In this document: in pieces, positions 1-7,467 of the stretch
Layout: each line of letters opens with the position of its first letter
Numbering within the stretch: the first letter of the stretch is position 1
Source of the DNA: CALCKU01 sp964571595
Lineage (GTDB): Bacteria; Pseudomonadota; Alphaproteobacteria; Caulobacterales; Maricaulaceae
Assembly: GCA_964571595.1 (NCBI GenBank)
Contig: CAZNCJ010000002.1
Span: forward strand, 1-64,000
Direction of reading: 5' to 3'
DNA length: 64,000 nucleotides
The notes under the pieces: generated by a model
The model's input: the letters and a program-made list of their open reading frames with translations, nothing else
Databases searched by the model: none
What the model was told of the DNA's origin: nothing
Translations under genes and position numbers: made by a program

Positions 1-510
1 CAAGACTGGTTCGAGCAATTCACACAGACAAGTGCTGATCAACGCTCAGGTGAAACGCCTTTCCTTGGCGGTAGTATGGTTCTCCTGGATATGCCCGGAT
101 ATTCCCAACAGGGCGCGACAATTATTGTTGAAGCCATTGTTTATGACAATATTGTCAATGTGCAATTAGGCTCCAGCCTTGATGTGCTCAGTGATAAAAC
201 TGTATCGTCATGGGTGGTAAACGCGCCGAATGGAGCGAGCCTGCCAAGCTGGGTCAATCATGCTGAAGGTCATGATATGGTTTATATCCAAAAACCCCTG
301 AACCAAGACATGCTTGCGCTAGAGGTGAAAGCCTTGCTTGATGATGGCCGCGTGATCACTAATCAGGTTCAGATCGAGATCGAGACCGGTATTGTGACAC
401 AAATTGGCGAGACACAAAATCTGGCCCAGACATTAGGCGAGCAGTTAATGCGCGAAACGCATAGGCTGGATGTCAATGCTGATCCTTTGGCCAAAGCCTT
501 GTCAGGTTAA
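1..510 (+). CDS. C-terminal part of a probable large surface/secreted protein (partial)
   Basis: The reading frame is open from the first base of the window to the TAA at 508-510, so only the last 169 codons are seen and the true start lies outside. The visible part has a beta-rich look, with a segment like the Ig-type tails of large bacterial adhesins: short strands, then a LEVKALLDDGRVIT-like strand pair. It ends in a charged helix with no transmembrane segment. I infer the C-terminus of a repeat-type exported protein, but no repeat unit is visible here, so the assignment is weak. The following gene is convergent, with a shared hairpin between them. Confidence 0.5.
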   Translation, partial: QDWFEQFTQTSADQRSGETPFLGGSMVLLDMPGYSQQGATIIVEAIVYDNIVNVQLGSSLDVLSDKTVSSWVVNAPNGASLPSWVNHAEGHDMVYIQKPLNQDMLALEVKALLDDGRVITNQVQIEIETGIVTQIGETQNLAQTLGEQLMRETHRLDVNADPLAKALSG

Positions 511-530
511 GGTCTCATTCCACGACGTAA

Positions 531-564
531 AGAACGGCCCTATCTGTTAGAGAGGGGCCGTTCT
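531..564. terminator. Hairpin between convergent genes
   Basis: AGAACGGCCC (531-540) pairs perfectly with GGGCCGTTCT (555-564) across a 14-base loop. It lies just after the partial plus-strand gene and overlaps the last codons of the minus-strand EamA gene. No strong T tract follows on either strand, so a terminator role is plausible but not secure. Confidence 0.4.
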
Positions 565-1436
565 ACCGGTTCGGCTTTCTTCATAGCTGTGACAATCCAC
601 AACCCGCCCAATATGATGATAAGGGATATCCAAAAGCGCAGTGAAAGTGTTTCGCCTAAAAACAGACGTCCCATAAAGGCGGCGATTATGGGGACTAATA
701 ATTGCAGGCTGGCCGCGAGACTGGCTTTTAAATGCGGTAAGACACTATACCAGATCGCGTAACCGACCCCGGAAGCCAGAGCCCCTGACCCTATCGCCAA
801 TGCGATGCCTTGGGTCGTTATTTGCGGGTCGGGGAGAATGAGCACCATGAGGGGCAAAGCAAGGAGGCTGGCTCTGATGAAGTTTTGTTGGGTATGGAGG
901 AGCGGTGCGCTGGCTTTGCGCCCCAGCAAAGTATAGACGCCCCAGGCTATGCCGGAAATGGACATGAGGATAAAGCCTTGGGCGGAAGGTGTGCCAATAG
1001 AGGGTCCGATTAAAATAACAAACCCTGTAAAGGCAATGAGAGAGCCAATAATATCTCTGCGCCCCAGCTCTTTTTTCCAGCCCGCATAGCCGATAATCGT
1101 GAGTTGAACAGCCGCAAATAAGCACAAGGCTCCTGTGCCTGTATTAAGCTCGAGATAGGTAAAAGAAAAGAAAACTGCATATAGGCATAATGCGGCCGCC
1201 CCGCCCCATATATAGGAGAGGTTTTTTGGCGTATGTGCGAGTTGGTGAGACTGATCAGCACCGCCTTTAAGGCTAATCAGTCCTGTTAAGATAACAGCCC
1301 CAGAAATAAGCCGGATAAGTGAAAATTCTGCGGCGCCCATCTGTCCTGACGCCAAAGCTGCGCGCGCGAGTAAGGAATTGGCGGCAAAGGCCGTTAAGGT
1401 CAGAAACGTCAATATGAAAAGGCGTGTCAGGCTCAT
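540..1436 (-). CDS. EamA/DMT-family transporter
   Basis: The 298-residue product is almost entirely hydrophobic, with about ten membrane helices in two tandem EamA repeats (roughly residues 5-140 and 150-285). This is the layout and length of drug/metabolite transporter superfamily exporters in the inner membrane. A GxxWGxYTLLGRK-type segment opens the second repeat. The substrate cannot be told. Its ATG overlaps the TGA of the upstream small membrane gene (ATGA), suggesting translational coupling. A second, distant EamA gene lies at 41813-42697. Confidence 0.88.
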   Translation of the reverse strand: MSLTRLFILTFLTLTAFAANSLLARAALASGQMGAAEFSLIRLISGAVILTGLISLKGGADQSHQLAHTPKNLSYIWGGAAALCLYAVFFSFTYLELNTGTGALCLFAAVQLTIIGYAGWKKELGRRDIIGSLIAFTGFVILIGPSIGTPSAQGFILMSISGIAWGVYTLLGRKASAPLLHTQQNFIRASLLALPLMVLILPDPQITTQGIALAIGSGALASGVGYAIWYSVLPHLKASLAASLQLLVPIIAAFMGRLFLGETLSLRFWISLIIILGGLWIVTAMKKAEPVERPLSNR

Positions 1437-1648
1437 TTGCGGCCAGTCTCCAAACCGAACAAATTTACCAGATGCACGACGAGCATGAAAATTGTTGCAA
1501 TGCAGGCAAGACTAATAAACATCCAAGGTACCATGCGCGGTTTAAGTTCATTATGTTCCGCAAAATGTTTGCGAAAGGCAAAAAACCCTATGCCAGCAAA
1601 TAGAACCAATGCTGAAAGGGTAAAAAGCAAATCTTCTTGTGGGGACAT
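1433..1648 (-). CDS. Small two-helix membrane protein, unknown
   Basis: The 71-residue product has two hydrophobic helices (about residues 8-24 and 41-64) separated by a basic loop, and no recognised domain. The stop codon overlaps the start of the EamA gene by ATGA, which argues that it is translated and coupled to it. A function is not evident; it may be an accessory to the transporter or unrelated. Confidence 0.55.
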   Translation of the reverse strand: MSPQEDLLFTLSALVLFAGIGFFAFRKHFAEHNELKPRMVPWMFISLACIATIFMLVVHLVNLFGLETGRK

Positions 1649-1695
1649 GCCATCTCTGGGGTTGAATGTTGTAAGGCTAGAAATAACCCTATCGG

Positions 1696-2301
1696 TTAGG
1701 ACATGTCTGTAACACCATGCATTGTTTTATTCCAGTAATAGGGTCGGGTTTTTAATTCCACTAAGGCCGTGAGGGTTGGAAAAAACCCTAAGAGCCAATA
1801 AAGGGCCATAAAAGGGACAGAAAGTAGAAGGCTAAACTGTCTGGATCTGAGCGCGCCGATAACACCGCAAAGCAGGCTACAAAAATATCCAATGCCGAGA
1901 CTATAAGCAAACCATATGGGTATATATGGAAAGCCAGCATCCAGATTTAACAATAAGGTTGTGCAGAGCATCAACACAATAAAAGGTAAGTGAAACAGGT
2001 TTGAAACTAAGGCAGCCCCCAAAGTGATGAGCAGACAAAAGCCGCGCTTAAAGCCGTGCCAACCCCCGGGTTTAAACAGGGCTTGAACATGTAAGTTAAA
2101 GGTCTGCATATATCCCTTCATCCAGCGCGATCTTTGATTGTGCCAGCTTTTATAATTAATGACACATTCTTCATATGTCGGGCAGGAGATATAGCCGATT
2201 TCACCTTTCAACATCCCGATTCTAAAACTAATATCGGCATCTTCCGTCACATTATGGCTATCCCAACCCCCAATACGTTCTAGAGCGGAATATAAAATAT
2301 G
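1696..2301 (-). pseudogene. 3' fragment of a family-2 glycosyltransferase split by a transposon
   Basis: This is the C-terminal part of a processive GT2 enzyme. It begins in codon 283 of the reconstructed gene and carries the TED motif (restored E300-D301), QxxRW (Q336, R339, W340) and about four C-terminal membrane helices. The N-terminal half is at 5432-6279, on the other side of the insertion. Deleting 3,138 bp (element plus one 8-bp target copy) joins the two halves in frame and gives a typical PLGGTSNH...GGWD...VTEDAD core. An ATG inside the element (codon at 2329-2331) leaves this fragment as an open frame of 211 codons, but without the nucleotide-binding half it should be inactive. Confidence 0.9.
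2294..2301. repeat. Target site duplication, left copy
   Basis: AAAATATG directly abuts the left terminal inverted repeat and is repeated exactly at 5432-5439 after the right one. Eight bases is the usual duplication length of IS1595-family elements. Confidence 0.95.
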
Positions 2302-2326
2302 CGGACTTATGTAGCAAACGCACCAA
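2302..2326 (+). repeat. Left terminal inverted repeat of the IS1595 element
   Basis: These 25 bases are the exact reverse complement of 5407-5431. The match ends at the 26th position (C versus G in the same orientation). Confidence 0.95.
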
Positions 2327-2359
2327 CACAAACCCTATATATCATGCTATGTTTAGCCC

Positions 2360-2800
2360 ATGCAAGAAACTACCATACAATCAGGGCTATTAAGTAAGCG
2401 CGGTGATCTATTTAATGAAGCCGAAGCTATAACAGAGCGGCTTGCTGAAATTAAAAACGACATTAAGGCGCTAGACAAGACATTGCGCTTAGTCGGTTAT
2501 GAAGGCGATCTGGACAGCATAATGCCCAGACAACGCAGAAACGTCATATTTGGACAAGGCGAACTACTTGGCGCTTTAATGCTTGAACTAAGACACGCAG
2601 AAAGACCTCTCAAAAGCCGTGAGTTAGCTCAAAACGTCCTAGCTACATCTGGGGACGATATAAGGGACAGACGCGCTGTAAGTGATCTGACAAGGCGCAT
2701 ATCTAAATGCTTAAGAGTACAACGCGAAAAAGGCGTTGTTATAGGTAAACAAGATGAGAGCCGCACCATCCAATGGGTGATGCGGCCCCGAAGTGGTTAG
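2360..2800 (+). CDS. Passenger protein with predicted coiled coil and winged-helix-like tail, unknown
   Basis: The product has 146 residues. The N-terminal half (about 10-50) is a charged helix of coiled-coil type, LFNEAEAITERLAEIKNDI and onward. The C-terminal half (about 65-140) looks like a small winged-helix fold, with a LKSRELAQNVL helix followed by a RRISKCLRVQREKGVV helix. I recall similar short proteins in accessory regions of alphaproteobacteria but know no function. The start at 2360 lies only 58 bp from the element's left end. It is convergent with, and overlaps by 4 bp, the 63-codon gene. Confidence 0.65.
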   Translation: MQETTIQSGLLSKRGDLFNEAEAITERLAEIKNDIKALDKTLRLVGYEGDLDSIMPRQRRNVIFGQGELLGALMLELRHAERPLKSRELAQNVLATSGDDIRDRRAVSDLTRRISKCLRVQREKGVVIGKQDESRTIQWVMRPRSG

Positions 2801-2988
2801 CCGAAAGCAACCTGATAAGAGCCATAATGACGCTTACCTGTTCTAATTTCACTTATGCGACCCTGATTGGTTTTAAACAATGCAGCTATCTGTGAATTTG
2901 GAAAACCTCGTTTGACTAGCCTATGTACTTCTACAGCCTCATCAAATGTTGGTATTCTTTCTTTGTACGGTTGAATATCATCAAACAT
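2797..2988 (-). CDS. Small helix-turn-helix-like passenger protein
   Basis: The 63-residue product has a central segment, VKRGFPNSQIAALFKTNQGR, followed by ISEIRTGKRH. This fits a short DNA-binding helix-turn-helix of the kind that resembles a recombinase or phage regulator recognition helix. It overlaps the 3' end of the convergent 146-residue gene by 4 bp and lies downstream of the transposase on the same strand. It could regulate the element; this is inference from the motif only. Confidence 0.55.
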   Translation of the reverse strand: MFDDIQPYKERIPTFDEAVEVHRLVKRGFPNSQIAALFKTNQGRISEIRTGKRHYGSYQVAFG

Positions 2989-3095
2989 ATCAAGATTCCT
3001 TTATATTGAATCTGATTATGAGCTTGAGTGATGACCCATTTCATGCAATACAAAATAAGTCTAGACACCTTCTGCTCAAATCAGAAGTTTACTTA

Positions 3096-3123
3096 TGGTC
3101 GTAATGTTCGCGCATTACGGCCA
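3096..3123. repeat. Long hairpin downstream of the transposase gene
   Basis: TGGTCGTAATG (3096-3106) pairs with CATTACGGCCA (3113-3123) over 11 bp, including one G-T pair, across a six-base loop. An A/T-rich stretch follows. It lies between the transposase stop and the small HTH gene and could be a terminator or a protection against read-through. Confidence 0.4.
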
Positions 3124-3187
3124 AATTATTTTATTGATTCCACAGATGAGTCCAGAGTCTAAGTCCACTTTTTATGTGGATAATATT

Positions 3188-4147
3188 CTATTTTGTCCTT
3201 TGCCAATATCCCTTGAACTTACGGCTTTTCGGAGCAAGCAAGGAAGCGCGGGCAATACGTTGTGAAAGCTCTAAAAGTCCTTCTTTACGGTGATCTTCCA
3301 ACCATGCAGCGTGTTCTGCATACTGATATAGATATTTAGGGCTAACCCAATGATGTTGTCCGCGAACCATTTTACGAAGACGGGCGAAATATGACTCGAC
3401 CCAGTTTGTGTGTGTCCCATCACCAAAGCTGTAAGCCTCGCTGTGATTGATGCGTTTCGTTTCAAATGCCCATTCTAGCGCGTCCCAGTGCGTTGCCTCA
3501 TCAGCGACGATTGTAGACCCTTGTGCGACTATGCCTTGTGCAATTTGAACACCCTCTTTTTCAGAACGGCGAACAAATGGTAATGTGCGGCCATGACGCT
3601 CACGTAGGGCGATTACGACACGGCGATTAGGCGAACGATTAGCAAGGCGGCGGCGGTCTTTGCGGTCAATCTTGTAGTTAGTCTGGCGCATATGACCGCC
3701 AACGTAACAACCGTCAATTTCAACTTCGCCTTCTAGGATTTCGTGATCTGTTTCATCTGCAAGACACTCACGCATCTTGTGACACCAAACCCATGCGGTT
3801 TTATATTGAACGTCCATTGTGCGAGAAAATTGAACGGAACTCATGCCTTTGGAGCCAGTAACAAAAAGACAGATACCAGCGAGCAAGTCCACGAAGTCTA
3901 GCTTGCGGCTATGAAAGATTGTCCCACTAGTCACGCTGTATTGGTGGTGGCAGCCTTTGCACTTGAACTTACGGCGAGTTGTTATGTCGTACGACTCTGT
4001 ACAACCACACTTAGGACAAACAGCCTCGCCGCCTGTTTCAGACCAGCGAATAGTCTTAAATAGATCATAGGCGGCTTGTTCGCCCATTTTATATATTTTC
4101 TTTAGGCTTAGGTTTCTGCCTTTAGCGCTTAAAAGAAAATGTTGCAT
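3188..4147 (-). CDS. IS1595-family transposase
   Basis: This 319-residue DDE transposase moves the surrounding element by cut-and-paste. An N-terminal zinc ribbon has C44, C47, C63 and C66. The catalytic core shows D145 (EVEIDGCYVGG), D216 (TIVADEATHW) and E251 in HTNWVESYFARLRK, followed by the GQHHWVSPKYLYQYAEHAAW block typical of the family. Length and motif order are complete, with no frameshift, so the enzyme is probably active. The promoter region, shared with the divergent DUF6471 gene, carries two adjacent palindromes (4160-4175 and 4181-4196). Confidence 0.96.
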   Translation of the reverse strand: MQHFLLSAKGRNLSLKKIYKMGEQAAYDLFKTIRWSETGGEAVCPKCGCTESYDITTRRKFKCKGCHHQYSVTSGTIFHSRKLDFVDLLAGICLFVTGSKGMSSVQFSRTMDVQYKTAWVWCHKMRECLADETDHEILEGEVEIDGCYVGGHMRQTNYKIDRKDRRRLANRSPNRRVVIALRERHGRTLPFVRRSEKEGVQIAQGIVAQGSTIVADEATHWDALEWAFETKRINHSEAYSFGDGTHTNWVESYFARLRKMVRGQHHWVSPKYLYQYAEHAAWLEDHRKEGLLELSQRIARASLLAPKSRKFKGYWQRTK

Positions 4148-4159
4148 TGTCTATATCTC

Positions 4160-4196
4160 CGTTACTTATGTAACGTATATAGTGCTTATATGCACT
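4160..4196. promoter_or_regulatory. Twin palindromes in the transposase/DUF6471 divergent promoter
   Basis: CGTTAC-ttat-GTAACG (4160-4175) and AGTGC-ttatat-GCACT (4181-4196) are two perfect inverted repeats, 5 bp apart. They lie 13 bp upstream of the transposase start and 58 bp upstream of the DUF6471 start. Their placement suits operators for a repressor, possibly one of the two HTH-like proteins in the element; this is inference. Confidence 0.5.
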
Positions 4197-4253
4197 CTTT
4201 ACAAGGGCAAATGTATCGTTTATATTACTTTTATAATAATTTAAGGTACTTTT

Positions 4254-4475
4254 ATGCCCGAAAAAGACGAATATGAGGCCAAAGCGGCCAATTTATTGAA
4301 AGCTGAGCTAAAGCGTGCAGGCGTTACTTACAAAGAGCTTGTCGTAAAATTAGACGCTATTGGTGTACACGAAAAGGAAGTGAATATCCGAAACAAGCTG
4401 GCGCGTGGTAAGTTTAGCGCCTCATTTCTAATCTATTGCTTAGAAGCTATTGGAGTTGGTGAATTAAGGTTGTAA
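4254..4475 (+). CDS. DUF6471 family protein
   Basis: The 73-residue product matches the DUF6471 pattern as I remember it: a helix with NLLKAELKRAGVTYKEL, then a loop, then NIRNKLARGKFSASFLIYCL and EAIGV. The fold resembles a small XRE-like helix-turn-helix, which would suit a DNA-binding regulator. An AAGG ribosome site sits about 7 bp before the ATG. The next gene starts 9 bp after the stop, so the two form a unit. It is cargo of the IS1595 element; the function of DUF6471 is not established. Confidence 0.8.
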   Translation: MPEKDEYEAKAANLLKAELKRAGVTYKELVVKLDAIGVHEKEVNIRNKLARGKFSASFLIYCLEAIGVGELRL

Positions 4476-4484
4476 GCCTACTGT

Positions 4485-5360
4485 ATGAAGATTGATGTGA
4501 CGTGGGTAGCATTGGGAATTATTGCAGCGCTAACAGCGCTGGCCATCTTTTTTATAAATCTACACAGTATAGAGCTTCCAAAGCAGCGCGCCAAAAATCA
4601 ATACTCGGAGCACGAGGCAAAGTACGCCACGGAGAACGCTTCGCTTATCTGTCCCCCCAGTAAGTATGGTAAGCCCATACCCCCCAATATATGTAAGCGG
4701 CAAGACCATTATCGCGAAGACCGTCAACACCAAATCAGAGACCATAAAGCTCAAGTCGACATGAGAAATGCTGCTTATGGCGGCGTTATTGTTGCTTTGG
4801 GAGGCCTTATTCTTCTGTGGTGTACTTTGAGTGCCACTCAAAAAGCTGCTAGAACGGCAGCTAACGCTGTCCGACAAGCCCAAGATTCTGATAGAGCATA
4901 CATCACTATAGAAAAAGCTGAGCTGACCGAGGATGATGTCTTTAATGCTGGAAACTTGGTTATCAAGATTAACCTTCTGAACATTGGCCGAACTCCATGC
5001 GCGAAAATAATGCACAATGCGGTATTTCGGGAAGGATTGTTGCCTGATGGTCAGACTATAAGGGGTAGCGGCGGTGGGAGGCTTCAAAGGGCTGGAGATG
5101 GAAGTTTTATATGCTTCTTTCCAGTCGCATACACTTTTGACTATCCTGTGGCCCTTCTCTCGGTGGAATTGTTCTTTGGTATTTTCTACTTGGACATATA
5201 TGGAAACTGGTTTGAGACCTCTGGCTCTATAAGGGTTCAGGACGGCGAAGCTCGGGTTTTCGAAAGTATATTCTGCGAGAGAATTGAAGGTGACCCCGCT
5301 GCTCGCAGACTTGAGTGGACAAAACAAACTAGAAAATACGCTAACCCAAACCAAACATAA
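4485..5360 (+). CDS. Passenger membrane protein with C-terminal beta-rich domain, unknown
   Basis: The product has 291 residues. Two hydrophobic helices (about 7-25 and 95-115) flank a short loop with C56 and C69. After the second helix comes a charged segment (ATQKAARTAANAVRQAQDSD) and a beta-rich soluble domain (about 135-285) starting RAYITIEKAEL. That arrangement, two helices, a linker helix and an AYI-type beta domain, is common among uncharacterised bacterial membrane proteins. It lies 9 bp after DUF6471. I assign no function; as transposon cargo it may be a fitness or defence-type gene. Confidence 0.65.
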   Translation: MKIDVTWVALGIIAALTALAIFFINLHSIELPKQRAKNQYSEHEAKYATENASLICPPSKYGKPIPPNICKRQDHYREDRQHQIRDHKAQVDMRNAAYGGVIVALGGLILLWCTLSATQKAARTAANAVRQAQDSDRAYITIEKAELTEDDVFNAGNLVIKINLLNIGRTPCAKIMHNAVFREGLLPDGQTIRGSGGGRLQRAGDGSFICFFPVAYTFDYPVALLSVELFFGIFYLDIYGNWFETSGSIRVQDGEARVFESIFCERIEGDPAARRLEWTKQTRKYANPNQT

Positions 5361-5406
5361 AATCTTTATCATTTATTCCTCACATACGAGGACTTTGTTG
5401 AAACGC

Positions 5407-5431
5407 TTGGTGCGTTTGCTACATAAGTCCG
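5407..5431 (-). repeat. Right terminal inverted repeat of the IS1595 element
   Basis: It is a perfect 25-bp inverted copy of 2302-2326. The TAG that ends the interrupted glycosyltransferase frame (5419-5421) lies inside it. Confidence 0.95.
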
Positions 5432-5439
5432 AAAATATG
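5432..5439. repeat. Target site duplication, right copy
   Basis: AAAATATG here is the second copy of 2294-2301 and directly follows the right inverted repeat. Confidence 0.95.
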
Positions 5440-6279
5440 ATTGCTTGTACCGCCTAGGGGGAAAGGGTAGGACAGGCGTGCCAGCCAAGGTGTCCAGACA
5501 TAAAAATGCGCGCCGTATTCCAGGGCAAATTGTCGGGTAAGCCAGTTTTGATTGGTATTATAAAAGCGCAATGGCGCTTGTAAGGCCAGCCAATGCGGAT
5601 TTTGGTAAAACCCTCTTGCCGCGGTTTTAAGTTGGGCCTGATCTGGGCGGTCTTCGGCGTCATATATGGTGACGATGTCTGGCGGATATGTCATTGCGCC
5701 CAGCTCTTGTGCGTTTTGGAGCGCGTAATTGAGTGCATTTGGCTTCGTCTTTGGCCCGCCTTCAGGGACGATAATCAGTGAATAGGGTTCGCCAATATAA
5801 GGCTCTAAAGCTTTATGTGTGGTGGTGTCATCTGTTTCGCAAATAAGCAGAATATCTAATTTGTCTTTTGGGTAGTCCAAGCGGTCCAGATGAGTAATCA
5901 AGGAATCTACAACCTTGCTTTCTTTATAAAGCGGTACGAGAATACAATAGTGCGGCCAGTCAAGCTCAATCGCGTCATGAGGGTCTTGAGGCGAGGGGAC
6001 AATACAGGCCGAGAGTTTGAAGGCCGATAGCAGCATATAAAGCGCAACGACAAAGCCTAAAATATAAACCGTCCACATGTAATATAGCCAAGTCGAAGAG
6101 AGTGCGGTTGATATTATAAAGGCGCAAAGACAGCATATAATGACTGCGGGTTTGAAATTGACGTCAATGATTTTGGGCAAAAGCGCTGTTCCATCAATAT
6201 CGTCAGCGTTTAGGTCGGGCCTGTTATTTGGCCAAGTTTTTGAGTGCAGGCGTTCGCCCTGATTTAAGTGATCATTCAT
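5432..6279 (-). pseudogene. 5' fragment of the transposon-split family-2 glycosyltransferase
   Basis: These 282 codons hold the N-terminus with two membrane helices (about 45-65 and 70-90). The nucleotide-sugar binding part follows: a YCILVPLYKE strand, ICETDD and the metal-binding D207-A-E-D210, then the PLGGTSNH substrate loop. The gene is cut in codon 283. The remainder (TED, QxxRW and the membrane channel helices) is at 1696-2301. The intact enzyme would be an inner-membrane processive glycosyltransferase making a surface polysaccharide or glycolipid; the product cannot be told. The fragment runs into the transposon and stops within its right repeat. Confidence 0.9.
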
Positions 6280-6384
6280 AGGATACGCCTACAGATTGAA
6301 TAGTCCTCTTTATACGTCTATAAGTATGAGGCGTTAACCAAATAATAAGACGTTAAAGGTGTGGCGGAAAAGGTATGGCGGAGA

Positions 6385-7455
6385 TTAATTCGGGTTTGGT
6401 GTTAGTTTTGTAAGCGCCCAGCGCGCCGCGTCTTTGATGGTGTCGTTTTTGGCATCTGTGTGATTTTGCACGGCACGCACCAATTCTGTGTCAGGGCCTG
6501 CCCCGCTATTACCGATGGCGTAAAGGACATTTCTGATAAACTGATCTCGTCCAATACGCTTGATCGGAGAGCCGGAAAACAGACGACGAAACTCGGCGTC
6601 GTTCAGGCTGGCCAGATAGGTAAGGTCAGGCGCGTTAAGGTCATCTCTGGCAGCGAGTTTTATCTCGTTAGACCTTTGCGCGAATTTATTCCATGGACAT
6701 ATGGCCAGACAATCATCACAGCCATAAATCCGGTTGCCCATATGCACGCGCAGCTCTTCGGCCACAGGCCCTTTATGTTCAATAGTGAGATAGGAAATAC
6801 ATTTACGGGCATCGAGCTTATAAGGCGCGGGAAAAGCGTTGGTTGGACAAATATCCAGACAGGCCGTACACGAGCCGCAATGATCAATTTCAGGCGTATC
6901 TGGCGTAAGTTTCGCAGCGCTTAATATCACGCCTAAAAATAGCCATGAGCCTTCCGTGCGGCTGACAAGGTTTGTGTGTTTGCCTTGCCAACCTAGTCCT
7001 GCTTTTTCAGCAAGGGGTTTTTCCATGAGCGGGGCGGTATCGACGAATATTTTAACGTCCTTTTGGGTATCGTGCGCAATAAGCCCGGCCAGCTCTTTCA
7101 GACGGCCCTTCATGATGTCATGATAGTCTCGGTTACGGGCATAGACCGAAATTGTGGCTTTGTCTCTGAGTTCGAGTGTTGCCATCGGGTCTGTTTCGGG
7201 GCCGTAATTTAAACCCAACACAATCGCCGAGCGGGCCTGCGCCCATAGCTTTTGAGGATGTTGGCGACGCGCAAGGGTTTCAGAAAGCCATGCCATCGTG
7301 CCGTGATGGTTTTTGGAAATAAATTCGGCCAGACCGTCACCGGCCGTATTTCCGAACATTTCTAAATCGACGATGCGCGGCGACGTAAAGCCTAATTTTT
7401 GCGCGCGTTTAAAAACGGCGCGGCTTAAGGCCTGCGGGTCAGTTTGCGCACTCAC
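6385..7455 (-). CDS. queG: Epoxyqueuosine reductase QueG
   Basis: This cytosolic cobalamin- and iron-sulfur-dependent enzyme performs the last step of queuosine synthesis, reducing epoxyqueuosine to queuosine in tRNA. The 356-residue length is usual for the family. The ferredoxin-type cluster ligands are clear: C193, C196, C199, C203 (CGSCTACLDICP) and C246, C249, C253 (CDDCLAICPW), with an extra C219. The VDTAPLMEKPLAEKAGLGW block is the family signature. The upstream neighbour on the same strand is the GST-like gene, 12 bp away, so they are probably cotranscribed. Confidence 0.95.
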   Translation of the reverse strand: MSAQTDPQALSRAVFKRAQKLGFTSPRIVDLEMFGNTAGDGLAEFISKNHHGTMAWLSETLARRQHPQKLWAQARSAIVLGLNYGPETDPMATLELRDKATISVYARNRDYHDIMKGRLKELAGLIAHDTQKDVKIFVDTAPLMEKPLAEKAGLGWQGKHTNLVSRTEGSWLFLGVILSAAKLTPDTPEIDHCGSCTACLDICPTNAFPAPYKLDARKCISYLTIEHKGPVAEELRVHMGNRIYGCDDCLAICPWNKFAQRSNEIKLAARDDLNAPDLTYLASLNDAEFRRLFSGSPIKRIGRDQFIRNVLYAIGNSGAGPDTELVRAVQNHTDAKNDTIKDAARWALTKLTPNPN

Positions 7456-7467
7456 TGCGCTTTATTC

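Larger units (their letters stand above)
2302..5431. mobile_element. Complete IS1595-family transposon with passenger genes, 3,130 bp
   Basis: The element is bounded by 25-bp perfect terminal inverted repeats (2302-2326 and 5407-5431, beginning CGGACTTATG) and an 8-bp direct duplication of the target. It carries a minus-strand IS1595-type transposase (3188-4147) and four other open frames: a 146-residue protein, a 63-residue helix-turn-helix-like protein, a DUF6471 protein and a 291-residue membrane protein. Plain IS1595 elements with one transposase are usually shorter, so this one is loaded with cargo. The perfect ends and duplication, and the in-frame interrupted target, point to a recent insertion. 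Base composition (AT-rich spacers) also differs from the flanks. Confidence 0.95.
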
